DNA of 64,000 nt from Bosea sp. PAMC 26642 (lineage in GTDB: Bacteria > Pseudomonadota > Alphaproteobacteria > Rhizobiales > Beijerinckiaceae). Positions 55,616 to 64,000 of this stretch are shown one piece after another. Location: assembly GCF_001562255.1 (NCBI RefSeq), contig NZ_CP014301.1, forward strand, positions 3,348,001 to 3,412,000, read 5' to 3'. The notes beneath the pieces are model-generated. The model was given only the letters and a program-made list of their open reading frames with translations. It was not told where the DNA came from and made no database searches. Every line of letters starts with the position of its first letter. The stretch's first letter is position 1. The position numbers were made by a program, and so were the translations under genes.

Positions 55616-56866
55616 ATGGCCGGCAAGGATGTTCCCGTTTCCCCGCTCGCGCCCAAGCGCCAGCCGAAAGTGCCGGCCGTGCCGGGCGTACGTTTCGCCA
55701 CCGCCGAGGCCGGCATCCGCTACAAGGGGCGCACCGATGTCGTGCTGATGCTGCTCGACGAAGGCACGCAGGCCGCGGGCGTCTTCACCCGCTCGAAATG
55801 CCCGTCGGCCCCGGTCGACTGGTGCCGCGAGAACCTGGCGCAAGGCTCGGCCCGGGCGGTCGTCGTCAATTCAGGCAACGCCAATGCCTTCACCGGCCTC
55901 AAGGGCCGCGACTCCGTCAAGCTGACCGCGCAGATCGCCGCGAAGGCGGCCGGTTGCAAGCCGCAGGAGGTCTTCATCGCCTCGACCGGCGTGATCGGCG
56001 AGCCGCTCGACGGGACGAAGTTCGAGGGCGTGCTGCAGGATTGCGCCAAACGCGCCGCAGACGGCCCCTGGATCGACGCGGCCCGCGCGATCATGACCAC
56101 CGACACCTTTCCCAAGGCGCTGTCCCGCAAGGCGAAGATCGACGGTCATGAGGTCGTGCTCGCCGGCATCGCCAAGGGCGCCGGCATGATCGCGCCCGAT
56201 ATGGCCACGATGCTCTCCTTCGTCTTCACCGATGCGCCGATCGCGGCCCCCGTGCTGCAGGCGCTGCTGTCGAAGGGCGTGAAGGGCTCTTTCAACGCCG
56301 TCACGGTCGACAGCGACACCTCGACTTCCGATACACTGATGCTGTTCGCCACCGGCAAGGCAGCCGAGCGCGGCGTGCCGAAGATCACCGAGATCGGCGA
56401 TGGCCGCCTCTCCAGCTTCAAGCGCGCCTTGAATTCTCTGCTGCTCGAACTCGCCCATCTGGTCTGCAAGGATGGCGAGGGCGCACGCAAATTCGTCGAA
56501 ATCCGTGTTGCTGGTGCGATGTCTTCGCGCTCGGCCAAACGGGTCGCGCTCTCGATCGCCAATTCGCCGCTGGTCAAGACCGCCATCGCCGGCGAGGACG
56601 CCAATTGGGGTCGCGTCGTCATGGCGGTCGGCAAGGCCGGCGAGCCGGCCGATCGCGACAGGCTCGACATCTCCTTCGGCGGGATCATGGTGGCGAAGCA
56701 GGGTGCCCGAGCGGGGTCCTATGACGAGCAGGCCGTCTCCGATTACATGAAGGGCGAGCACATCGTCATCACCGCCGATCTCGGACTGGGCCGCGGCAAG
56801 GCGACCGTCTGGACCTGCGACCTCACCAAGGCCTATGTCGAGATCAACGGCGATTACCGCTCCTGA
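55616..56866 (+). CDS. argJ: bifunctional ornithine acetyltransferase / N-acetylglutamate synthase
   Basis: A 416-residue enzyme that moves the acetyl group from acetylornithine to glutamate and may also acetylate glutamate from acetyl-CoA (arginine pathway). The self-cleavage site is ATML with Ala197 and nucleophile Thr198, within [21 protein letters not shown]. The N-terminal SGNANAFTG and C-terminal [13 protein letters not shown] stretches are typical. AGGAGG lies nine bases before the ATG; an upstream start at 55445 would run across the brnT palindrome and is unlikely. Confidence 0.95.
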   Translation: MAGKDVPVSPLAPKRQPKVPAVPGVRFATAEAGIRYKGRTDVVLMLLDEGTQAAGVFTRSKCPSAPVDWCRENLAQGSARAVVVNSGNANAFTGLKGRDSVKLTAQIAAKAAGCKPQEVFIASTGVIGEPLDGTKFEGVLQDCAKRAADGPWIDAARAIMTTDTFPKALSRKAKIDGHEVVLAGIAKGAGMIAPDMATMLSFVFTDAPIAAPVLQALLSKGVKGSFNAVTVDSDTSTSDTLMLFATGKAAERGVPKITEIGDGRLSSFKRALNSLLLELAHLVCKDGEGARKFVEIRVAGAMSSRSAKRVALSIANSPLVKTAIAGEDANWGRVVMAVGKAGEPADRDRLDISFGGIMVAKQGARAGSYDEQAVSDYMKGEHIVITADLGLGRGKATVWTCDLTKAYVEINGDYRS

Positions 56867-56880
56867 GGCAGGGTTCGCGT

Positions 56881-56921
56881 GCAGCGGGAGCGGCGGCGCG
56901 TTGCCTCCGCGCTCCCGCTGC
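56881..56921 (+). terminator. hairpin after argJ
   Basis: GCAGCGGGAGCG (56881-56892) and CGCTCCCGCTGC (56910-56921) form a perfect 12-pair stem with a 17-base loop in the 72-base gap before the carbamoyltransferase gene. There is no T tract; it may end argJ or attenuate the next gene. Confidence 0.45.
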
Positions 56922-56938
56922 TTCATACGCTGCCGGTC

Positions 56939-58669
56939 ATGACCTACACGATCGGCCTCGCCACCACCTTCCACGATCCTGCCATCGCCATCATCGGCCC
57001 CGATGGCGAGGTGCTCTTCGCCGAGGCGACCGAGCGCTATCTGCAATACAAGCGCGCCCCGAACTGCGAGCCCGATTCCGCGCCGCGCATGGAAGGCCTG
57101 CTGAAGCGCTACATTCCAAAAGATGCACCGGTACGGATCGCGACGAGTTGGGGCCCGGAATTCACCGGTTTTCTCGACCAGATGAGTCGCGCCGGCTCCT
57201 TTTCGCTCGATGCCCTGTTGAAGCTCTCGCCGGAACTCAACCGCTCGCTCGTGCCCGAGCGCACCGAGCGCGCCTTGATCGCCTCGCTGCATCTGGGCCA
57301 GCAGCGCGCGGGTCTCGGCACCCTGCTCGGCCTCGATCGCGCCTTCGGAGCCGCCAACGTCACGGGCCTCGCCCGTTTCGGCCACCATCTCAGCCACGCC
57401 GCCTATGCCTGCTGGTCCTCGCCCTTCACCGACGCCGCCTGCCTGATCGTCGACGGCATGGGCGAGACCGGGGCCTCGGCGATCTTCGCGCTGAAGGACG
57501 GCCGCATCACCGAGGTCAAGCGCCATCGCGGGCGCGAATCGATCGGCTTCTATTTCGGCCTCGTCACCGATCTCGCCGGCTTCGACCAGGCCAAGGGCGA
57601 GGAATGGAAGATCATGGGGCTCGCGCCCTATGGCACGACCGATGACCGTCTGATGGCCCTGCTGCGGAAACTCTACCGCATCGAGGGCCACAAGCTCTCC
57701 TTTGCGGACGCAGGCACGGTCCGCACCGTCAGCGCCGAAATCCTTGCTTTGCGGCCCGCGGATGCCCTCGATCAGGGCTGGGCCGACCTCGCCCGCTGCG
57801 GCCAGGACGTCTTCGCGGAGATGATGGAGGCGCTGTTATCGGAAGCTGCCGCGCTCGTGCCCAGCGGAAACCTGGTGCTGGCCGGCGGCTGCGCTCTGAA
57901 TTCGTCCTTCAACGGCAAGATCGCCGGGCGTCACGGCTTCAGGGAGGTCTTCGTACCCTCTGCCCCGGCCGATGACGGCAATGCCATCGGCGCCGCCTGG
58001 CTCGCGCATTTCGAAGCCAATCCGGACTGGCGTGCACCGAAGGGGCCGCTCTCGCCCTATCTCGGCTCGACGGTCTCGACCGAACCGCTGGAGCGGATGC
58101 AGGCTTGGGAGCCGCGCTTGCGCAAGCTCGCGCCCGACGAAGTCGCCCCCGCCACGGCGCAGCTTCTGGCAGATGGCAAACTCGTCGGCTGGGTTCAGGG
58201 CAAGGCCGAATTCGGCCCCCGCTCGCTCGGCAACCGTTCGATTCTCGCCGATCCGCGCCCTGCGAACGCCAAGGACCTGCTCAACGCCAAGGTGAAGTAC
58301 CGCGAGGCTTTCCGCCCCTTCGCCCCATCCATCCTGGCCGAGCACGGCCCGGACTGGTTCGAGCATTACCAGGACGCGCCCTATATGGAGCGCACTCTGG
58401 TCTGGAAGCAGGACATGCGCGCACGCGTGCCAGCCGTGGTCCATGAGGACGGCACGGGCAGGCTCCAGAGCGTCACCGAGCAGCGCAACCTGCGCTATCA
58501 CGCGCTGATTTCGGCGTTCCACGCGCTGACCGGCGTGCCGGTATTGCTGAACACCTCCTTCAACATCATGGGCAAGCCGATCCTGCACACGACGGAGGAC
58601 GCGATCCTGATGTTCTACACCAGCGGCCTCGACGCGCTGGTCATAGAGGATTGGCTTTTGGTGAAGTGA
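56939..58669 (+). CDS. NodU/CmcH-family carbamoyltransferase
   Basis: A 576-residue enzyme of the family that moves a carbamoyl group from carbamoyl phosphate, through carbamoyl-AMP, to a hydroxyl of a secondary metabolite or glycan. The Kae1-like N-terminal domain keeps the metal site HHLSH (149-153) and VDGMGETGA. The C-terminal domain has GWVQGKAEFGPRSLGNRSILADPR and FRPFAPS. No biosynthetic cluster surrounds it: argJ lies upstream, a DUF1272 gene downstream. The acceptor is unknown. Confidence 0.9.
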   Translation: MTYTIGLATTFHDPAIAIIGPDGEVLFAEATERYLQYKRAPNCEPDSAPRMEGLLKRYIPKDAPVRIATSWGPEFTGFLDQMSRAGSFSLDALLKLSPELNRSLVPERTERALIASLHLGQQRAGLGTLLGLDRAFGAANVTGLARFGHHLSHAAYACWSSPFTDAACLIVDGMGETGASAIFALKDGRITEVKRHRGRESIGFYFGLVTDLAGFDQAKGEEWKIMGLAPYGTTDDRLMALLRKLYRIEGHKLSFADAGTVRTVSAEILALRPADALDQGWADLARCGQDVFAEMMEALLSEAAALVPSGNLVLAGGCALNSSFNGKIAGRHGFREVFVPSAPADDGNAIGAAWLAHFEANPDWRAPKGPLSPYLGSTVSTEPLERMQAWEPRLRKLAPDEVAPATAQLLADGKLVGWVQGKAEFGPRSLGNRSILADPRPANAKDLLNAKVKYREAFRPFAPSILAEHGPDWFEHYQDAPYMERTLVWKQDMRARVPAVVHEDGTGRLQSVTEQRNLRYHALISAFHALTGVPVLLNTSFNIMGKPILHTTEDAILMFYTSGLDALVIEDWLLVK

Positions 58670-58755
58670 CGACCCAGGACGACCGCACTTATCGGCGGGA
58701 AGCGCTGGCCTGAATGCGCCACTGACGGCATTCTGCGTTCAGGAGGAAAAACAAC

Positions 58756-59004
58756 GTGCTGCAACTGCGCCCGAACTGCGAATGCTGCGACCGCGACCTG
58801 CCCTATGACAGCCGCGAGGCCATGATCTGCACCTTCGAGTGCACCTTCTGCGCCGATTGCGCGGAGGTTCGCTTCAAGGGCGCCTGTCCCAATTGCGGCG
58901 GCGAACTGGTGCGGCGGCCGACCAGGCCGGCGAGCAAAATTGCGAAGAACCCGCCCTCAAAAGAGCGGATCTTGAAGGCTCATCCGGAATGCACGGCCGC
59001 CTGA
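58756..59004 (+). CDS. DUF1272 zinc-ribbon protein
   Basis: An 82-residue protein with the DUF1272 pattern: LRPNCECCDRDLPYDSREAMICTFECTFCADCAEVRFKGACPNCGGEL. Eight or so cysteines in pairs suggest zinc binding. The function is unknown. The start is GTG at 58756, with AGGAGG nine bases upstream and no nearby ATG. Confidence 0.9.
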   Translation: MLQLRPNCECCDRDLPYDSREAMICTFECTFCADCAEVRFKGACPNCGGELVRRPTRPASKIAKNPPSKERILKAHPECTAA

Positions 59005-59026
59005 TGCTACGGCACCGGCGCGAAGC

Positions 59027-59362
59027 TCAGCTCGCCTGCTTGACCGAGATGCCCTTCTCCTCGAAGAGCGCCTGCAGTTCGCCGGCCTGGAACATCTCGC
59101 GGGTGATGTCGCAGCCGCCGATGAACTCGCCCTTGACGTAGAGCTGCGGGATCGTCGGCCAGTTCGAATAGGCCTTGATACCCTCGCGGATCTCCATGTC
59201 CTCGAGCACGTTGACGCCCTTCCAGGGCACGCCGAGGAAGCCCAGAATCTGGGAGACCTGGCCCGAGAAGCCGCACATCGGGAATTGTGGTGTGCCCTTC
59301 ATGAAGACGACGACGTCGGCTGATTTCACTTCGGCGTCGATGCGGGCGTTGATGTCGGTCAT
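59027..59362 (-). CDS. grxD: monothiol glutaredoxin (CGFS type)
   Basis: A 111-residue Grx4-type protein that binds and delivers 2Fe-2S clusters, often as a complex with BolA proteins. The CGFS active site (Cys30) follows KGTPQFPM; the glutathione pocket residues are in SNWPTIPQLYVKGEFIGGCDI. The ATG at 59362 overlaps the DUF29 stop (TGATG), so translation is coupled. Confidence 0.95.
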   Translation of the reverse strand: MTDINARIDAEVKSADVVVFMKGTPQFPMCGFSGQVSQILGFLGVPWKGVNVLEDMEIREGIKAYSNWPTIPQLYVKGEFIGGCDITREMFQAGELQALFEEKGISVKQAS

Positions 59363-59889
59363 CACATATGGTCCTTCTGTAGCAGAATCTCTGATCTCGC
59401 CCGGCCGATGCGGCCCGATACGATCGCGATGGCGCGGTCCAGGTCCATGTCTCGATCAACCAGTTCGTCGAGTGAAAGCGGGCAGGTTCGAGGCAAATCT
59501 CCCGCAAGAGTTTCGTCGAAAACCGCGAGGGCAGCATCGGCTTGCCGCAAGGCATCTACCCATAACTGATCCAGATCGACCTTCTGTCGCAGGGAGTTGG
59601 TGAACGCGTCGCGCGCCAACCCCTGGAAATTGAGACACTCTGTCCGCCAGCCCCGGATGCTTGTTGAACGCGACGACAAGGCTTTGACGACATGGATAAG
59701 GAACTGTCGCAGGGGACCGGTGAAGGCGCGCGTTTCGGTTCGGCCCAACGAGTCCATCTCCTCCGCCAGATTGTTCCAATCGACGACATTCGACAGCTCC
59801 GGCCGGGTGCGCGCGAGTTCGCGTATCGCTTGTGCCTGCTGTTCGGCCCAAGCGACGATGTCGTCCTCGTGAAGCGTTTCGGCCGCCAT
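59362..59889 (-). CDS. DUF29 family protein
   Basis: A 175-residue helical protein with the DUF29 pattern: DIVAWAEQQAQAIRELA, NNLAEEMDSLGRTETRAF, LRQFLIHVVKAL and WRTECLNFQGLARDAFTNSLR. The function is unknown. It is inserted between bolA (41 bases upstream) and grxD (overlap), two genes that are usually neighbours. Confidence 0.88.
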   Translation of the reverse strand: MAAETLHEDDIVAWAEQQAQAIRELARTRPELSNVVDWNNLAEEMDSLGRTETRAFTGPLRQFLIHVVKALSSRSTSIRGWRTECLNFQGLARDAFTNSLRQKVDLDQLWVDALRQADAALAVFDETLAGDLPRTCPLSLDELVDRDMDLDRAIAIVSGRIGRARSEILLQKDHM

Positions 59890-59930
59890 GCGGGCCTCCG
59901 CGAAAATCGGGCCCTCGCTAAAGCCCTGCC

Positions 59931-60167
59931 CTAATTCTGGGGAACCGAGGTCGTCAGCGCAAGGGCGTGCAGAACGCCGCCCATGTTTCCCTTGAGCGCC
60001 GCATAGACCATCTGATGCTGCTGCACCCGGCTCTTGCCGGCAAACGCAGCCGAGGTCACGGTCGCAGCATAGTGGTCGCCGTCGCCCGCGAGATCCTTGA
60101 TCTCGACCGTCGCATCAGGCAACGCCGCCTTGATCATCGCCTCGATGTCGCGCGCATCCATCGCCAT
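59931..60167 (-). CDS. BolA-family protein
   Basis: A 78-residue BolA/IbaG-type protein: IEAMIKAALPDATVEIKDLAGDGDHYAATVTS, then the conserved FAGKSRVQQHQMVYAALKGNMGGVLHALAL with the His ligand used in shared clusters with Grx4. AGGAG lies nine bases before the ATG. Encoded 12 bases after purL. Confidence 0.93.
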   Translation of the reverse strand: MAMDARDIEAMIKAALPDATVEIKDLAGDGDHYAATVTSAAFAGKSRVQQHQMVYAALKGNMGGVLHALALTTSVPQN

Positions 60168-60179
60168 GGTGTCGTCTCC

Positions 60180-62390
<2,211 letters not shown>

Positions 62391-62483
62391 GGGCGTAAGG
62401 GTTCCTGGCGAGCCGGCGAGGTTGCGGCGGGCATAGCGCGTGCGCGCCTGCGAGACAACGCATTCCCGCCAATCCGAGCGCTT

Positions 62484-62921
62484 TCAGCGCGTCATGGCTT
62501 CCAACGCCGCGCGCAACGCTGCCGGGATCATCACCGGCTTCTGCGTCGCCCGCTCGACATAGACATGGGTGAAGCGTCCCTGCGCCGCCGCCTGCTCGCC
62601 ACACTTGCGGAAAATGCCGAGCCGATAGGTCACGGAACTCGTCCCCAGCCGCTCGACGCCGAGCCCGATCTCCACCGTCTCGGGAAAGGCGACGCTCTCG
62701 AAATAGGTGCAGCTCGTCTCGACGACGAGGCCGACGATCTCACTTTGCGCCAGATCGAGAAATCCGTTCTCGATCAGCCAGGCGTTCACCCCGGTATCGA
62801 ACCAGGAATAATAGACGACATTGTTGACGTGGCCGAAGACGTCGTTGTCGTGCCAGCGCGTCGGGATCGGCCGGAACACGGTAAAGGCCTCGCGGGCCAG
62901 CCGCGGCTTGCGCTCGCTCAT
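62484..62921 (-). CDS. acyl-CoA thioesterase (4HBT family)
   Basis: A 145-residue hotdog-fold protein. FRPIPTRWHDNDVFGHVNNVVYYSWFDTGVN holds the catalytic Asp and His-x-Asn of the YbgC/FadM group. It hydrolyses acyl-CoA thioesters; the chain length is not readable. GGAGGTGATGCG directly precedes the ATG. The methyltransferase gene ends four bases upstream. Confidence 0.92.
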   Translation of the reverse strand: MSERKPRLAREAFTVFRPIPTRWHDNDVFGHVNNVVYYSWFDTGVNAWLIENGFLDLAQSEIVGLVVETSCTYFESVAFPETVEIGLGVERLGTSSVTYRLGIFRKCGEQAAAQGRFTHVYVERATQKPVMIPAALRAALEAMTR

Positions 62922-62925
62922 CGCA

Positions 62926-63807
62926 TCACCTCCCTGTATTCTCGCCCGCGCCCCGCTCCGGCACGCCGAGCGCATCCGCCAGCCGCGCCTTGGCGGACCC
63001 CGGCCGCAGCGGCTTCTGCTGGCTCTCATGCGGTGCCCAGCCCGACAACCAAACCATCTCGAAGCTCGCACGCACCCTCCCGTCGGGGTCGCCGCTCTGC
63101 TCGGCATAGAGCGCGGCCGCCCGCAGCAGCGTGTCGCGGCGCAACGGCGCCTTGCGCCGATCGCTCAGCGCATTCGCCCAGCCCATCGCACGCAGATCGC
63201 GCAGCAAGCCGAACATGTCGTCATAGCGTACCGTCACCAACTCGCTGTCGACCACGGGCAGCGCGAAACCGGCCCGCTGCAGCAGCGAGCCCATGTCGCG
63301 CAGATCGGCGAAGGGCGCGACTCGCGGACTGACCCCGCCGGTCGTCTCCGCCTCGGCAGCCAGCAGGGCCGCGCGCAACTCCTGCAGGCTGCGGCCGCCG
63401 AGCAGGCAGCCGATGAAGAGACCGTCGGGCCGCAGGGCGCGGCGGACCTGGATCAGCGCCCCGGGCAGATCGTTGACGGCGTGCAGGGCAAGCAGAGACG
63501 CGACGAGATCGACGGAGCCCGGCGCCAGCGGCAGCGTCTCGAGATCACCGACGATATCGCTGGAAGCCCCCTCGCATTCGGCCAGCCGCCTGACGCTGTC
63601 GCTCCGTGCGCGCAGCGTCTCTCCCAGCAGAGGCAATGGCGAGCCGAGATCGATCGCGCCGCCAAAACGCCGCAGCACGGCGCCGAGCCGCTCGTCGAGA
63701 TCGGCAGCGGCGCGCGCCAGCAGGAAGTCCGGATAGCCGGCACGAACCGCTCGCGCCAGCCGCCTGCGCACGAGGCTGCGATCGAAGACCAGGGCGTGGT
63801 CGCTCAT
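62926..63807 (-). CDS. SAM-dependent methyltransferase (NDUFAF5/BioC-like)
   Basis: A 293-residue class I methyltransferase-fold protein starting SDHALVFDRSLVRRRLARA, with a degenerate first glycine motif (IDLGSPLPLL), then DIVGDLETLPLAPGSVDLVASLLALHAVNDLPGALIQVRRAL. The N-terminal tag and the region around GGRSLQELRAALLAAEAE match alphaproteobacterial relatives of mitochondrial complex I factor NDUFAF5. Whether it methylates or hydroxylates a substrate is not known from sequence. Confidence 0.85.
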   Translation of the reverse strand: MSDHALVFDRSLVRRRLARAVRAGYPDFLLARAAADLDERLGAVLRRFGGAIDLGSPLPLLGETLRARSDSVRRLAECEGASSDIVGDLETLPLAPGSVDLVASLLALHAVNDLPGALIQVRRALRPDGLFIGCLLGGRSLQELRAALLAAEAETTGGVSPRVAPFADLRDMGSLLQRAGFALPVVDSELVTVRYDDMFGLLRDLRAMGWANALSDRRKAPLRRDTLLRAAALYAEQSGDPDGRVRASFEMVWLSGWAPHESQQKPLRPGSAKARLADALGVPERGAGENTGR

Positions 63808-63837
63808 CGATGCGCTCCGGCCTTGCCGGCAAGACGC

Positions 63838-64000
63838 TCAGCGCTCCAGCAACCGCTCGATCTCCTGCCGGAGCTGTGGGCCGAGATCGCCGCGATCGAG
63901 CGCATAGGCGATGTTGGCGGTGAGGAAGCCGATCTTCGAGCCGGTGTCGTAGATGTCGCCGTCGAAGCGCACCGCGTGGAACGGCTCCAGCCGCGACAGC
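63838..64000 (-). CDS. galU: UTP-glucose-1-phosphate uridylyltransferase, C-terminal part
   Basis: The window edge cuts this gene; only the last 53 codons and the stop are present. They read LEPFHAVRFDGDIYDTGSKI, then GFLTANIAYALDRGDLGPQL and RQEIERLLER. F-x-GxxYDTGSKxGFL is a GalU signature: the enzyme makes UDP-glucose from UTP and glucose-1-phosphate. Same strand as the methyltransferase gene, 30 bases upstream of it. Confidence 0.88.
   Translation of the reverse strand, partial: LSRLEPFHAVRFDGDIYDTGSKIGFLTANIAYALDRGDLGPQLRQEIERLLER

Overview
The window looks like a chromosomal segment of a GC-rich alphaproteobacterium of the order Hyphomicrobiales. Evidence for this is the family mix (TIGR02302, BolA with a CGFS glutaredoxin, phaR/phaA/phaB, an ars locus with an aquaglyceroporin) and the promoter and RNA motifs that can be read: EcfG-type GGAAC-N16/17-CGTT boxes, a TTAA-N7-TTAA CtrA-type box and a serC RNA motif. 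Gene content and repeat style suggest a Bosea-like organism, but that is inference. No insertion sequence, prophage, CRISPR array or rRNA operon was seen; the only tRNA found is tRNA-Ala(CGC).

Layout. 0-1.7 kb: yggT, a DUF167 gene and a beta-carbonic anhydrase on the minus strand, then tRNA-Ala. 1.8-7.4 kb: a plus-strand block of envelope, signalling and very small membrane proteins, nearly every unit preceded by an EcfG-type promoter; it reads as a general-stress-response island. 7.5-9.9 kb: tungstate ABC transporter tupBCA. 10-12.4 kb: a diguanylate cyclase, palindromic repeats and an AT-rich island. 12.4-16.8 kb: serC (with its RNA leader), serA, a DUF1902 gene and a class A beta-lactamase. 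17-22.6 kb: an exporter, a glutamine-amidotransferase-like protein, a decayed lysE-family gene, a MATE pump and a DUF4139 protein.

22.8-31.8 kb: tyrosine-phosphatase-like gene, purA, GFA and GST genes, farnesyl-diphosphate synthase, mtgA, rpmF and a PAS/degenerate GGDEF/EAL protein next to a CtrA-type box. 31.8-34.9 kb: polyhydroxybutyrate genes phaR, phaA and phaB. 34.9-38.4 kb: arsenic locus (arsH divergent from arsR-aqpS-arsC) plus a convergent MFS pump. 38.5-47.5 kb: exporter, repeat cluster, TIGR02302 gene, lysA, lptM, argH, tlpA-like gene and a second serA-type gene. 47.7-50.9 kb: NfeD/SPFH pair, then a GntR/FadR regulator with an ApnO-like dehydrogenase and an upstream operator.

51-64 kb: secA, a parvulin, a brnT/brnA toxin-antitoxin pair with a perfect palindrome upstream, argJ, an orphan NodU/CmcH carbamoyltransferase, then purL, bolA, a DUF29 gene and grxD, a thioesterase, a methyltransferase and the 3' end of galU.

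Most of the window is core metabolism (serine, purine, arginine, lysine, isoprenoid, PHB). Its accessory character lies in the stress-promoter block, the repeats, the AT-rich island, and the ars, brn and lysE-remnant loci. Intergenic palindromic repeats of three families punctuate the segment, and one copy has been read into the C-terminus of an exporter gene.
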